Of a stretch of DNA of 64,000 nt, positions 20,590 through 31,064 are shown in pieces; within the stretch, counting starts at the first letter, position 1, and each line of letters begins with the position of its first letter. This DNA comes from Marinobacter denitrificans (GTDB lineage Bacteria > Pseudomonadota > Gammaproteobacteria > Pseudomonadales > Oleiphilaceae), in the NCBI RefSeq assembly GCF_008795955.1, contig NZ_VMHN01000004.1, positions 186,001 to 250,000 on the forward strand, written 5' to 3'. The translations under genes and the position numbers were made by a program. A model generated the notes under the pieces. It did no database searches and was not told where the DNA came from. It saw only the letters and a list, made by a program, of their open reading frames with translations.

Positions 20590-20671
20590 AATGATCTCCT
20601 TCGTTTCATCATGGCGGTTATTTTCTTACAATCCCTGCCTTCACATAAAGCCAATGGATCCGGAACCGTTC

Positions 20672-23305
20672 ATGTCAGCAGCCCAGACCGATCTGTCCCA
20701 GCACACCCCGATGATGAGGCAATACCTCAAAATCAAAGGCGAACACCCCAACGAACTGGTGTTCTACCGTATGGGGGACTTCTATGAGCTGTTTTACGAC
20801 GACGCCCGAAAGGCCGCCGAGCTGATGGACATTACCCTGACTGCCCGCGGGCAGTCAGGAGGCAGCCCGATTCCCATGGCCGGCATTCCTTACCACTCCG
20901 CTGAAGGTTACATTGCACGTCTGGTCCGAGCTGGTCAATCCATCGCCATTTGCGAACAGATTGGCGACCCGGCCACCAGCAAGGGGCCGGTAGATCGCCA
21001 GGTTGTGCGCATTGTGACACCTGGGACGCTCAGCGATGATGCTTTTCTGGAGGACCGTCGGGATAACCTGCTAGTGGCCATTTACAGCCACCGGGAACAG
21101 TTTGGCTTTGCCTCGCTGGATATTTCAAGCGGCCGCTTTACAGTATCCGAGCTGGATGACCTTGAGGGTCTGCAGGGGGAGCTTCAGCGCCTGAGGCCGG
21201 CGGAAATCCTTATCAGCGAAGATTTCCCCTATCAGGAGGTACTGGAAGGCTATACCGGCATTCGCCGCCAGGGCCCTTGGTTATTTGAAGCCGACACCGC
21301 CCGCCGGGTGCTGACCCAGCAATTACAGGTACGTGATCTGACCGGGTTTGGTTGCGAAGATCTCACCCTGGCGATCTGCGCTGCCGGTTGCCTGCTGCAG
21401 TACGCGAAGGAGACACAGCGCACCGCCCTGCCCCATATTCGCAAACTCAGCCGGGAGCGCCGCGAAGAGGCGGTAATTCTGGACGCCACGAGCCGCCGCA
21501 ACCTGGAGATAGACACCAACCTGATGGGCGGCACCCAGCACACCCTGGCCTGGGTGATGGACCGTACGGCGACCGCTATGGGAGGCCGCCAGCTGCGGCG
21601 CTGGCTCAACCGGCCATTGCGTGATGTGACCCTCGTCGAACAACGACAGCAGGCGGTTTCCGCCCTGCTGGACGGGTTCCACTACGAGCCGGTCCACGAG
21701 CTGCTTAAAAGCATTGGCGATATCGAGCGGGTTCTGGCGCGGGTGGCGTTACGCTCTGCCCGCCCCCGGGATCTGGCGCGGCTCAGGGATGCTTTCCAGA
21801 CATTGCCGGACTTGCAGCAGTCCCTCAAGCCGGTGAACTCCCACCATATCGTAAAACTGGCAACCACCATCAGCGAATACCCGGAGCTGGCAGATTTGCT
21901 GGAGCGTGCCATCATCGACAACCCGCCGGTGGTCATTCGCGACGGCGGCGTTATCCGGGAAGGGTTTGACGAAGAGCTGGACGAGCTACGTAACATCAGC
22001 GAGAACGCCGGCCAGTTTCTGCTGGATGTGGAAACCCGGGAAAGGGAGCGCACCGGCATCAGCACATTGAAAGTGGGCTACAACCGGGTGCACGGGTACT
22101 ACATTGAAATTTCCCGCGCCCAGTCCGGCCAGGCACCTGTGGATTACATCCGCCGCCAGACCCTGAAGAACGCCGAACGGTTTATCACGCCGGAGCTGAA
22201 AGAGTTTGAGGACAAGGCCCTCAGTGCCAAGAGCCGCTCACTGGCACGGGAGAAAGCCCTGTACGACGAGGTTCTGGAAGCCGTCGCCGCTGAACTGGCC
22301 CCCTTGCAGGATGCAGCCCAGGCCCTGGCGGAGCTGGACGTGCTCAGCAATTTCGCCGAACGGGCCACGAGCCTGCGCTTCAACGCGCCTGAATTCAGCG
22401 ACACTCCGGGCTTCGATATCGAGGAAGGCCGCCATCCGGTAGTGGAACAACTGCTGACCGACCCTTACGTCCCCAACGACCTGCTGATGGACGAACAGCG
22501 CCGCATGCTGGTAATCACTGGTCCGAACATGGGCGGTAAATCCACCTATATGCGTCAGGCGGCCCTGATTGCCCTGCTGGCGTATACCGGCAGCTTTGTG
22601 CCTGCGAACCGCGTGGTCATTGGCCCGGTGGATCGTATTTTCACTCGCATGGGTTCTTCGGATGATATCGCCGGGGGCCGTTCAACGTTCATGGTGGAAA
22701 TGACGGAAACGGCCAACATCCTTCATAACGCCACCGAACACAGCCTGGTGCTGATGGACGAGGTCGGGCGCGGCACCAGTACTTTCGATGGGCTCTCCCT
22801 GGCCTGGGCCACGGCGGAACACCTGGCAAAACATATTCGCTGTTATACCCTCTTCGCCACCCACTATTTCGAGCTCACGCAACTGGCGGATGGCCTGGAG
22901 CATGCGGTTAATGTTCATCTGACTGCAACGGAGCACGACGACACCATCGTATTCCTGCACAATGTCCACGACGGCCCTGCAAGCCAGAGCTACGGGCTCC
23001 AGGTAGCAAAACTGGCGGGCGTGCCCCAGGAGGTTATCCGTAACGCCCGTGAGCAGTTGTCCCACCTTGAAGGTAGCGCGGCACCAGCCAACCCTGCGCT
23101 TGGCACGGCAACGAAAGCTGCCGTCGAGCCAGACAAAGCGAAACGCCCTCCCCGCGCCAGCGAACCGGTGATGCAGGGGGACATGTTTGCCAGCCTGGAG
23201 CCCAGCAAGGTGGAAGAAACCCTGGCGAAACTGGATGTTGACGGGCTGACGCCCCGGGACGCGCTGGACCGCCTGTATCAATTGAAGGAACTTCTGAACA
23301 AATAA
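20672..23305 (+). CDS. mutS: DNA mismatch repair protein MutS
   Basis: Recognises mispaired or looped DNA and starts mismatch repair with MutL. About 877 residues. The mismatch-binding N-domain carries the [15 protein letters not shown] segment (Phe and Glu that contact the mismatch), followed by connector, lever and clamp regions. The ATPase has Walker [10 protein letters not shown], the [16 protein letters not shown] segment, Walker [17 protein letters not shown] and FATHYFELT. The start is taken at ATG 20672; ATG 20654 is in frame and possible. Confidence 0.97.
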   Translation: MSAAQTDLSQHTPMMRQYLKIKGEHPNELVFYRMGDFYELFYDDARKAAELMDITLTARGQSGGSPIPMAGIPYHSAEGYIARLVRAGQSIAICEQIGDPATSKGPVDRQVVRIVTPGTLSDDAFLEDRRDNLLVAIYSHREQFGFASLDISSGRFTVSELDDLEGLQGELQRLRPAEILISEDFPYQEVLEGYTGIRRQGPWLFEADTARRVLTQQLQVRDLTGFGCEDLTLAICAAGCLLQYAKETQRTALPHIRKLSRERREEAVILDATSRRNLEIDTNLMGGTQHTLAWVMDRTATAMGGRQLRRWLNRPLRDVTLVEQRQQAVSALLDGFHYEPVHELLKSIGDIERVLARVALRSARPRDLARLRDAFQTLPDLQQSLKPVNSHHIVKLATTISEYPELADLLERAIIDNPPVVIRDGGVIREGFDEELDELRNISENAGQFLLDVETRERERTGISTLKVGYNRVHGYYIEISRAQSGQAPVDYIRRQTLKNAERFITPELKEFEDKALSAKSRSLAREKALYDEVLEAVAAELAPLQDAAQALAELDVLSNFAERATSLRFNAPEFSDTPGFDIEEGRHPVVEQLLTDPYVPNDLLMDEQRRMLVITGPNMGGKSTYMRQAALIALLAYTGSFVPANRVVIGPVDRIFTRMGSSDDIAGGRSTFMVEMTETANILHNATEHSLVLMDEVGRGTSTFDGLSLAWATAEHLAKHIRCYTLFATHYFELTQLADGLEHAVNVHLTATEHDDTIVFLHNVHDGPASQSYGLQVAKLAGVPQEVIRNAREQLSHLEGSAAPANPALGTATKAAVEPDKAKRPPRASEPVMQGDMFASLEPSKVEETLAKLDVDGLTPRDALDRLYQLKELLNK

Positions 23306-23443
23306 GCGGAAAAATGCGTCAGAATTGACCCATGTAATAACGATATAGCCCCTCGGTGCTTGCGAGTGGGCAGGCCGCTCAATACAATATCGCGCAATTA
23401 TTATTACACCGATGAGATTGACTACTGGACCAGGAAGCTGACT

Positions 23444-23767
23444 ATGACATTTGTCGTTACCGATAACTGCATCAAGTGCAAATACACGGACTGCGTGGAA
23501 GTATGCCCGGTTGACTGCTTCTACGAAGGCCCGAACTTTCTGGTGATCGACCCGGACGAATGCATTGATTGCGCCCTGTGTGAGCCCGAGTGCCCGGCAG
23601 AGGCCATCTTCTCGGAGGACGAACTACCCGCAGATCAGGTCCAGTTTGTTGAACTCAACGCCGACCTGGCAGGGAAGTGGCCGAATATCACCGAGAAGAA
23701 AGATCCGCTGCCGGACGCCGAAGAGTGGGACGGCAAACCCGACAAGCTGCAGTATCTGGAAAAGTGA
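23444..23767 (+). CDS. fdxA: 7Fe ferredoxin FdxA
   Basis: A 107-residue electron carrier with one 3Fe-4S and one 4Fe-4S cluster. The first cluster motif is [18 protein letters not shown] and the second [12 protein letters not shown]. The acidic tail and length are typical of the FdxA family near mutS in pseudomonads and relatives. AGGA lies nine bases before the ATG at 23444. Its stop directly abuts the stop of the convergent LysE-type gene. Confidence 0.95.
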   Translation: MTFVVTDNCIKCKYTDCVEVCPVDCFYEGPNFLVIDPDECIDCALCEPECPAEAIFSEDELPADQVQFVELNADLAGKWPNITEKKDPLPDAEEWDGKPDKLQYLEK

Positions 23768-24421
23768 TTATTGCGAAGCCAGCTTCGCACCAATAGCGAC
23801 AAAGAAACCGCCGGTTAACGCATTCAGGGCGCGCTTCACGCCCTGCCCCACCCCCAACCGGCGGGATCTCACCACCACCCCCGCAAGTGCACACTGCCAC
23901 ATCATAGCAAGCACAAAGTGAACCGCCGCCAGAAATAGCGACTGCTGGAAGGCATTCCCGGCCGGATCGATAAACTGGGGCAACAATGCCATATAAAACA
24001 GGGCTGTTTTCGGGTTCAGTACGTTGGACAACAGGCCTTCACGGAACGCCACGGCAGTTGAAACCGATGCCATTCGATCAGTGGCAGCACCGGTGGCCTC
24101 CGCCTCTACTCTTTTTCCGGGGGCGCGCTTCATTGCCTGTCGCAATGAACTCAGCCCCAGCCAGATCAGATAGCAAGCGCCCGCCCACTTGAGCCCGGTA
24201 AACGCCCAGGCAGTCTCCACCAGCAACATGGAAATGCCCAGAGCCGAGAGGCTGGCATGAATAAAAAGACCGCTGCAAATCCCGACGCTGGTCACGCAAC
24301 CATCCCGCAAACCGCCGCGTCCGGCATTCCGCATCACCAGCAGGGTATCCACTCCCGGCGTCACCGTCAGCAGCGAAATGGCCACCAGATAGGCCCAGAA
24401 CAGCTCGGTCGGCACCCACAT
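23768..24421 (-). CDS. LysE/RhtB family amino-acid exporter
   Basis: A 217-residue inner-membrane protein with five or six hydrophobic segments. The N-terminal VAISLLTVTPGVDTLLVMRN is the LysE/RhtB signature. Members export amino acids such as lysine, threonine or homoserine lactone; the substrate cannot be read from sequence. ATG 24421 is preferred to the in-frame TTG two codons upstream. Confidence 0.9.
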   Translation of the reverse strand: MWVPTELFWAYLVAISLLTVTPGVDTLLVMRNAGRGGLRDGCVTSVGICSGLFIHASLSALGISMLLVETAWAFTGLKWAGACYLIWLGLSSLRQAMKRAPGKRVEAEATGAATDRMASVSTAVAFREGLLSNVLNPKTALFYMALLPQFIDPAGNAFQQSLFLAAVHFVLAMMWQCALAGVVVRSRRLGVGQGVKRALNALTGGFFVAIGAKLASQ

Positions 24422-24473
24422 TCCCAAACACCCCTAGAAACAGAAAGTCCAAGGGCAGCAGGCGTCTTCAGCG

Positions 24474-25502
24474 CTACTGCTGCAGTAGTTTTTTCGCCGC
24501 TGCCGACTTGTAGAACGGTTCGAGGCGACGGCGAACCAGGGCTTCAAGATACCCCTCCTCTCGCAGCACGTCTATGACCGGAACTACCAGGGCATCCACT
24601 TCTGCCATCACCAGTTCATGGTCTACGCCCACATCGCTCAGCAGTTCGATCACTGGCCTGTCGCCGTACATGGTGAACAGGTGCTCCACCACCGCCGTGG
24701 CACAACCTTCAAAATACCCGGTCTTACGGAACTGCAGCCAGAACTCATACCCCAGTACCACAAATTCCTGCAACTCGACGTCACCCAGGCCTTCATGAAG
24801 CTCCTGGATAGTGCGGTCTTCCACAGCAACCCAGGCAGCCATCACGCTGTCACGCAGTTCGTCGTCCGTCAGTGCGCCGTGCAGGAATTGCTCGCTGCGA
24901 GCAATCAGCCCTGGCAGGCTGTCCGAAAGCCAGGCCTTGAATCGGCGCTCGAAGGATTCATCCAGCCCGGGTACCGCCTTATTGGCCCAGCGCTTGCCGA
25001 ACTTCATCATCGAGCCTACGCCCGGAACGCTCTTGGTGATCAGGTTGTCTTCGTAGAGGTAATTCACCACGCCCTGGTAAACCACATTCGACACCAACTC
25101 CTGATAGACTGGATGAGCCATAATTTCACTGATGACCCTTTCCCGTTGCTGGCGTAGCTCCAGGGCTTCTTCGACGAAACCCGTTGCCTGATCGCGGGTG
25201 ATAATATCCCGCAGCCTTGATGTTTTCTGTACCGGTGCGTTCAGTACTTCCGTGGCCATTTCGGCCGCCATTTCCGGTATCCCGGCACCCAGTTCCATAT
25301 CAATCACGACGCGCCGTATCACGCCCATGACCTGTTCCACAGAGGTCAGGCGATTCAGGGTGACGCTACTGGCGTAGCCAAACAGTTCGTCCACTTCGGT
25401 CGCAAGAAAACGACGCAGTTTTGCCCCTTTCAGGGAGGCGAGTTCATGTTTTACATGCTGTTCGAGCAGGGCATTGGCGAGATCCGTTTTGCCTTTGGTC
25501 AT
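24474..25502 (-). CDS. Conserved alpha-helical protein of unknown function
   Basis: About 342 residues, mostly helical, with no signal peptide and no named motif that I recognise. A hydrophobic stretch around residues 140-175 (VVYQGVVNYLYEDNLI, then SVPGVGSMMKFGKRWANKAVPGL) could be an amphipathic membrane-contact region. The C-terminus ends KKLLQQ. ATG 25502 is chosen over an upstream TTG at 25520. It is alone between lysE and degV on the same strand. Confidence 0.75.
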   Translation of the reverse strand: MTKGKTDLANALLEQHVKHELASLKGAKLRRFLATEVDELFGYASSVTLNRLTSVEQVMGVIRRVVIDMELGAGIPEMAAEMATEVLNAPVQKTSRLRDIITRDQATGFVEEALELRQQRERVISEIMAHPVYQELVSNVVYQGVVNYLYEDNLITKSVPGVGSMMKFGKRWANKAVPGLDESFERRFKAWLSDSLPGLIARSEQFLHGALTDDELRDSVMAAWVAVEDRTIQELHEGLGDVELQEFVVLGYEFWLQFRKTGYFEGCATAVVEHLFTMYGDRPVIELLSDVGVDHELVMAEVDALVVPVIDVLREEGYLEALVRRRLEPFYKSAAAKKLLQQ

Positions 25503-25620
25503 AGTCACGGTCCGGTGCAATCTGAAAGTGGGTGATGAGGATTAGAGCAATATGAGGCTAACACGAAGCCGTGGCAGCTGCGTTTGCCGAAGATACAGTG
25601 GAAAGGGTGCGGGCAGGCCA

Positions 25621-25654
25621 ACAGGCATTCTACCCCGGACAGGCATTCTACCCC
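25621..25654. repeat. Two direct copies of a 16-bp sequence
   Basis: ACAGGCATTCTACCCC occurs at 25621-25636 and 25639-25654, an 18-bp period, in the gap between degV and the helical protein gene. No other structure is visible in this 170-bp gap. Confidence 0.75.
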
Positions 25655-25673
25655 CGAACTGCATGGTAGGGAG

Positions 25674-26624
25674 TTACTGGAAATCGTTGAATTCGTGGGG
25701 TTCCGCGGCAAGGGCCAGGCACAGGCTTCCGGGGCCCACGTAGATGCTGCTGGTAATCCCCATCTGGGAGAGCAACAGCTCCACCCCATTACTCTCACAG
25801 GCGTCCCTGAGGCGGTTCAGGCCGGGAAGATCCTCAATTTCAGTCCAGGTCAACCCACAGGAGAGGCTGACATAGGGGCTCAGCAGCCCGGCTTCCACCC
25901 GGCCAGCGGCATAGTTCATGACCTTTTCCACGGCCATCTCAAAACTGCGGGTTTTGGCTGCGGGCTGGCCTTCGGCACCCTGGCCGAAAATCACCGGGGT
26001 GATGTTCAGAGCCTTCCCCAGAAAGGCCACCAGCGCAGAGACGCTCTTGTCGCCGCGCTTGCGGGCCCGTTCCCGTATGTAATGCAGATCACGGGGAATC
26101 ACGCAGGTATAAATCTTGTCAGTAAAGGTTTCGACTTCATTACGGAGGGCATTTTTTGACAGTTTCTGCTTGATCAGCCTGAGCGTGTGGGCCGCCAGCA
26201 GGCCCTGGCCAGCAAAAATCTGCTTACTGTCGATGACGCGCATGGAAAACTTACCCTCACGCCCGGCAGCTTTGCGTGCTTCCTCATAATGGGACATGAC
26301 GCTGTTCATGGCTTCCGTGGCGTTCTGGAAAATCAGACTGCGGGAGCGGGTAACCGTTTCACAAATGGCGACATCAAACTGGGTGACAATCTTTTCCATG
26401 AACAGGTCATGAATCTGCTGGGGGGAAAAGGCCTGCGTTTCGGCGTGGTGACCCTTTTGCAGCAGCCCGCTCTGGTAGAACTCCTGGGTTCGCACCGGCT
26501 CATGCTCATCAATATAGGTCTGGCCGTCGATAACGGCGGTCACGGGCAGAACGAACAGGTCGTGTTTACGGCTGAAATCGTAGGGTAAATCACAAGCCGA
26601 ATCCACTATAAGACCAACGCGCAT
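25674..26624 (-). CDS. DegV family fatty-acid-binding protein
   Basis: A 316-residue protein of the DegV fold (MRVGLIVDSACDLPYDF at the start, then VLPVTAVIDGQTYIDEHEP). Family members bind one fatty acid; the Gram-positive FakB proteins present it to a kinase, but no FakA partner is visible here. The C-terminal ITSSIYVGPGSLCLALAAEP is the typical domain end. Single gene with its own upstream gap. Confidence 0.87.
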   Translation of the reverse strand: MRVGLIVDSACDLPYDFSRKHDLFVLPVTAVIDGQTYIDEHEPVRTQEFYQSGLLQKGHHAETQAFSPQQIHDLFMEKIVTQFDVAICETVTRSRSLIFQNATEAMNSVMSHYEEARKAAGREGKFSMRVIDSKQIFAGQGLLAAHTLRLIKQKLSKNALRNEVETFTDKIYTCVIPRDLHYIRERARKRGDKSVSALVAFLGKALNITPVIFGQGAEGQPAAKTRSFEMAVEKVMNYAAGRVEAGLLSPYVSLSCGLTWTEIEDLPGLNRLRDACESNGVELLLSQMGITSSIYVGPGSLCLALAAEPHEFNDFQ

Positions 26625-26732
26625 GGGGCCTCCAGCTATGGGAAGTTGTTCCTGCCGGACACTCCCCTTTTATTGTCATTGTTCGTGGCAGCGCCCAGTC
26701 TTACACAAAGCCATGGCAATTTCAGCACTCTG

Positions 26733-27566
26733 CTAGCCGGCAGTTTGCTCCAGCTCAAGTTCATTGAGGTTTTTATCGATCAGGTCACGATTATCCTGTT
26801 GCCAGGGGTGAAAGCCCTCCCGGAAATAGGCAAGGAAGTCCGGCAGACACTTTCTCAACACCCCCGGCTTACCCCACAGAAAGTTGATTCCGCCAACCCA
26901 GGTGCCCAGGTTCCAGAGCTTGCCGTCAGTCTTCAGCAGGCTGCAGGTATTGAGAAAGGTGTACTTGAAGAAATTCCACGTCACGAACAGGAACACGATC
27001 TTTCGCAACCGCTCGTTGCCGACGCAATGGCGGTAGACATCAAAAGCCACGGATTTGTGCTCGGTTTCTTCAATGGCATGCCACCGCCACAACCTCGCCA
27101 TACCGGGGGCCGCACCCTCCATCCACTCCGGGTGTTTGAGAATCGCATTTGCAAGTACGGCCGTGTAGTGCTCAGCACCACAGGTTCCGGCTAACTGCCG
27201 GCTGGGGGGCAGCTTGCCCACCCATTCCATGTGTTTGCGGAAGCGCTCATCAATGGCATCGATATCGTAACCACGGGCTTTCAGGGCGTCGTTGTAATGT
27301 TTGTGCTCCCGGCTGTGCAACGCTTCCTGGCCAATAAAACCGCGAATTTCCTCTTTAAGCTTGGGGTCATCTACCTGGTCACGATACAGGCGGACCGCAT
27401 TGATAAACTGTTGCTCCCCGTCCGGGAACTGAAGGGAAAGTGCGTTAAAGAAGGCTGTACGGAACGTGTCGTTGCTGTGCCAGAGCGTTTCAAGATCGGC
27501 AGCAAGATCAAAGCGCAGGTGCCGCGGGGAAACGGAAACGCCCTCGGGGGTGGAACTGATAGTCAT
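26733..27566 (-). CDS. Predicted metal-dependent hydrolase (PF10118, ferritin-like)
   Basis: A 277-residue helical protein. Conserved acidic/histidine pairs are visible in IGQEALHSREHKHYN and in WRWHAIEETEHKSVAFDVYRH, the pattern of a carboxylate-bridged metal centre, with CGAEHYTAVLAN between. The family is annotated as metal-dependent hydrolases without a proven substrate. The ATG at 27566 follows an excellent CCGGAGG site; an upstream ATG at 27602 is less likely. Confidence 0.82.
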   Translation of the reverse strand: MTISSTPEGVSVSPRHLRFDLAADLETLWHSNDTFRTAFFNALSLQFPDGEQQFINAVRLYRDQVDDPKLKEEIRGFIGQEALHSREHKHYNDALKARGYDIDAIDERFRKHMEWVGKLPPSRQLAGTCGAEHYTAVLANAILKHPEWMEGAAPGMARLWRWHAIEETEHKSVAFDVYRHCVGNERLRKIVFLFVTWNFFKYTFLNTCSLLKTDGKLWNLGTWVGGINFLWGKPGVLRKCLPDFLAYFREGFHPWQQDNRDLIDKNLNELELEQTAG

Positions 27567-27736
27567 GACTGCCTCCGGTTTATTGTGATTATGGAGCGGC
27601 ATTCACCGTACAGCGTAAAACCGCGTACGAAAATTGATCAGGGATACCAGTTTAAACCCGAATTCAGTTGGGAAGGAAGGCAAAAACAGAAAAAATTCGA
27701 CAGGTTGTCACAAAATGACAGATCGTCAACGCTCAT

Positions 27737-27768
27737 AAAAAAGGAGGTATGGCGAAGCCGATACCTCC
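27737..27768 (-). terminator. Intrinsic terminator downstream of the permease gene
   Basis: On the minus strand a stem GGAGGTAT / ATACCTCC with a short GC-extended loop is followed by T6. It lies about 50 bases after the permease stop and ends that transcript. Confidence 0.85.
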
Positions 27769-27816
27769 AAGGACACACAGGGGGTGGTGGCCTCCGCCGA
27801 ACACGGAGGCCACCGC

Positions 27817-29193
27817 TTAGTGCTCTTCCGCTGCCTTGACGCCCGGCGCCTCCGGGTCTGCCGTAAATCCGATCAGTCTGGTGCGCTCTATCAGTAAATA
27901 CAGTACCGCGCCGGTGGCCAGACCCCAGCCTGCACCATAAACCGCCAGCACCACACCCATGGTGCCGGCGATACCACGCTCGGTGTTGTTCTCCAGTTGC
28001 TCGAGCCCCACCATCAGGCAGATATAGCCAGTCAGCAGCAGGGTGAGCGACAGTGCGATCGGCAGCACTGGCTGGAAGAAGCTCACCAGCGGCAGCATGA
28101 AGACGGCGATAAAACCGGTGATCCAGAAGGTACCACCACCGCTGTAGATGGACTCCATGGCATTGCGGCCGTACTTGTAGCGCTCCGCCATGGTAGCGGT
28201 AACCGCTGTCCAGATCGGACCTGCCAGGCCAGGATAGGGGGCAAAAAAGGCATGACCTCCGTTACGTAGGGCTGTTACCAGATGCACACGGTCAATGCTG
28301 TTGTCGATGTCTTCGTCTTTACGCAGGTGGTCCACGCGGCTCATCAGGGACTGGCCTACAACGATATCGCCGAACGCAATTACGTAGGCAATCACCGCGG
28401 TCGGAATGGCGTAAAGGAACACATTGGCATCCGGGAAGCCAACCGAGAACGGCAGGTAATTCCACAGCTCGCCAAACGCCGGGCTGGTAATGCCCCACTC
28501 GACATCGGGCACGGCGTATTCACCGGTGGCGAAGCCCACTGCAATGGCCACCACCATTCCCGGCACCATGCCGTAGTTGGCAATTTTCCGGGCGATACTG
28601 TTGCTGTCCACGAACCCCTTGAAAGAGACGGAGAACATCAGATAGAGACAGACCAGGCCACCGACAATCAGGGAAATCGGGGTTTCTGCCAGGCGGCCAC
28701 CAGCTTCAATCTCCCCCATCAGGGCGGCAATACCGGCGCCTATAATGATCCCGCCCTTCATGGATCGGGGTATCAACTCCACCAGTTTGCTGCCAAGCCG
28801 GGTAATACCCAGTACCAGGAAGATAATGAACACCAGGAACTGCAGCGCAAACAGGGCCTGAATGGCCTCGGCGCCGGGTTGGTAATCACCCAGAAACAGC
28901 AGCACCACGGGAATACCCGGAGTGATCCAGCCCGGCACCAGCGGCACACCCAACAACGCCGGCAACATGAAACCGATGCCGCAGACCACCACGTAGGCAA
29001 GGGCCACGTCGTAGGGCACGCCGAGGTATTTCTCCAGCAGCGGAATCATGGCCAGGCTGACCACGAACATGATCAACCCCTGCACCATTTCCGCGAATTC
29101 CCAGCGGTAATGGACGAACGGCAGACGAATCTTGAAGGGGCCTGCAGGCCAGTACGGCTGCTCTTCCCCGTTCTTACGATGGTACATTTGCAT
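27817..29193 (-). CDS. Multi-spanning permease, NCS2/SulP-like
   Basis: A 458-residue inner-membrane protein with 12 or more hydrophobic segments. GVPLVPGWITPGIPVVLLFLGDY and the GGIIIGAGIAALMGEIEAGG segment resemble transporters of the uracil/xanthine (NCS2) and sulfate (SulP) fold. The substrate is unknown. It lies downstream of an acyl-CoA ligase on the same strand (gap about 90 bases) and ends at a strong terminator. Co-transcription with the ligase suggests uptake of a carboxylic acid or related compound, which is inference. Confidence 0.75.
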   Translation of the reverse strand: MQMYHRKNGEEQPYWPAGPFKIRLPFVHYRWEFAEMVQGLIMFVVSLAMIPLLEKYLGVPYDVALAYVVVCGIGFMLPALLGVPLVPGWITPGIPVVLLFLGDYQPGAEAIQALFALQFLVFIIFLVLGITRLGSKLVELIPRSMKGGIIIGAGIAALMGEIEAGGRLAETPISLIVGGLVCLYLMFSVSFKGFVDSNSIARKIANYGMVPGMVVAIAVGFATGEYAVPDVEWGITSPAFGELWNYLPFSVGFPDANVFLYAIPTAVIAYVIAFGDIVVGQSLMSRVDHLRKDEDIDNSIDRVHLVTALRNGGHAFFAPYPGLAGPIWTAVTATMAERYKYGRNAMESIYSGGGTFWITGFIAVFMLPLVSFFQPVLPIALSLTLLLTGYICLMVGLEQLENNTERGIAGTMGVVLAVYGAGWGLATGAVLYLLIERTRLIGFTADPEAPGVKAAEEH

Positions 29194-29281
29194 ACGGAAG
29201 TTCTCCTGGCGCGGAGCAAGCCGCGCCTGATGTTGTTTTTGTGTTGATGGGTTCGGGGCGTCGGGTTATGCCGGTACCCGG

Positions 29282-30910
29282 TCAGCCGAGTTCTTTCGCC
29301 TGGTCGCGCAGCACAAATTTCTGGATCTTGCCGGTGGAAGTTTTCGGCAGTTCCGTGAACACGATGGTTTTGGGCACTTTGAAGCGGGCCAGTCGCTCGC
29401 GACAGAACGCGATCAGATCCTCTTCGCTGACCTCGCCGGCTTCCGGTTTGAGGGTGATGAATGCGCAGGGCGTCTCGCCCCATTTATCGTCAGGACGTGC
29501 AACGACCGCTGCTTCAAGAACGGCTGGATGACGATAAAGGGTGTCCTCCACCTCGATGGTGGAAATGTTCTCGCCACCGGAGATGATGATGTCTTTCAGG
29601 CGATCCTTGATTTCCAGGTAACCATCCTCGTGCCACACCGCCAGGTCGCCGGTGTGGAACCAGCCTCCACGGAAAGCCTCCGAGGTGGCTTTGGGGTTCT
29701 TCAGATAACCTTTCATAACGGTGTTGCCGCGCAGGAAGATCTCACCAATGGTTCTACCGTCTTTGGGTACCGGTTCCATGGTGTTGGGGTCACCCACCAT
29801 GGTGCCCGCGAGCGTGTGGTAGCGAACACCCTGACGCGCCTTGATGGTGGCCCGCTCATCCAGGGTTTTCTGGTCCCATTCGGACTTCCAGGCGCATACG
29901 GTGACGGGGCCATACACTTCCGTCAGCCCGTAAACGTGAGTAACGGCAATGCCCATCTCTTCAATGGCACCGATTACCTGGGCAGGGGGCGCCGCGCCCG
30001 CAGTCATTGATTTGACCTCGTGATCAATGCCCGCCTTGGCGGCTTCCGGCACGTTCAGCAGCGCATTGAGCACAATGGGGGCGCCGCACATGTGGGTCAC
30101 CTGGTGGTCCCGGATCAACTGCAGGATTTTCTCCGGATCCACCCGGCGCAGGCACACATGCGTGCCTGCCAGGGCAGTCACCGTCCAGGGAAAACACCAT
30201 CCGTTGCAGTGGAACATGGGAAGGGTCCACAGGTAGACCGGGTGCTGGCCCATGGACCAGACCGCCTGGTTGCCGAGGCTGTTCATATAGGCACCACGAT
30301 GGTGATACACAACGCCTTTGGGGTTGCCGGTGGTGCCGGAGGTATAGTTAAGGGAAATGGCATCCCATTCATTACCGGGCAGGCTCCACTGGAACTGAGG
30401 GTCACCCTCCTGCAGGAAGGCCTCATAGTCCAGGTCGCTCACCTGTGTACCTTCGCCGTACTCCGGGTCATCCACATCGATTACCAGTGGTTTGACCTCC
30501 AGGCGGCTGACGGCGTCACGGACCACGTCGCCAAATTCACGGTCCGCCACAATAACTTTGGCTTCTCCATGCTCCAGCATGAACGCGATAGCCTCGGCAT
30601 CCAGGCGCACATTCAGGGTGTTCAGAACCGCCCCGATCATGGGCACACCGAAATGACACTCCACCATGGCCGGAATATTGGGCAACATCGCAGCCACGGT
30701 GTCTCCGCGTCCTATCCCGCGGCCCGCCAGTGCCGAAGCCAGGCGGCGACAGCGCTCATAGGTCTGGCCCCAGTTATAACGAATGGCCCCGTGAATCACT
30801 GACGGATATTCAGGGTACACACTGGCCGTGCGCTCAATGAAATCGATGGGGGACAGTACCGAGTAGTTGGCGTCGACGGGCTCCAGGCCCTGATCAAAAA
30901 TCGAGGTCAT
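29282..30910 (-). CDS. Acyl-CoA ligase of the DmdB / medium-chain type
   Basis: A 542-residue AMP-forming ligase that activates a carboxylic acid to its CoA ester. The phosphate-binding YTSGTTGNPKGVVYHHRGAY motif is near residue 184, the adenylate motif HVYGLTEVYGP near 330, and the C-terminal hinge and lysine LPKTSTGKIQKFVLR near residue 525. Overall it resembles fatty-acyl and 3-methylmercaptopropionate (DmdB) ligases; the substrate is not settled. The upstream gap of about 155 bases is shared with a divergent sensor kinase gene. Confidence 0.9.
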   Translation of the reverse strand: MTSIFDQGLEPVDANYSVLSPIDFIERTASVYPEYPSVIHGAIRYNWGQTYERCRRLASALAGRGIGRGDTVAAMLPNIPAMVECHFGVPMIGAVLNTLNVRLDAEAIAFMLEHGEAKVIVADREFGDVVRDAVSRLEVKPLVIDVDDPEYGEGTQVSDLDYEAFLQEGDPQFQWSLPGNEWDAISLNYTSGTTGNPKGVVYHHRGAYMNSLGNQAVWSMGQHPVYLWTLPMFHCNGWCFPWTVTALAGTHVCLRRVDPEKILQLIRDHQVTHMCGAPIVLNALLNVPEAAKAGIDHEVKSMTAGAAPPAQVIGAIEEMGIAVTHVYGLTEVYGPVTVCAWKSEWDQKTLDERATIKARQGVRYHTLAGTMVGDPNTMEPVPKDGRTIGEIFLRGNTVMKGYLKNPKATSEAFRGGWFHTGDLAVWHEDGYLEIKDRLKDIIISGGENISTIEVEDTLYRHPAVLEAAVVARPDDKWGETPCAFITLKPEAGEVSEEDLIAFCRERLARFKVPKTIVFTELPKTSTGKIQKFVLRDQAKELG

Positions 30911-31064
30911 TGGTGTGGTCCTCAGGGTCCATTGTTCTTATGGTGTATTCAGTAAGCTAGCGGCAAAAGCTATACTATTGGCTGCAAGAAATGGTATTCG
31001 ATAGTAAATATACTAGAAATTACACCAACGTATTATAGTATTAACACTATATTCCGGTTGATTC

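Noticed and set aside
20474..20671. Upstream extension of mutS
   Set aside because: It runs antisense to pncC and adds residues absent from MutS proteins.
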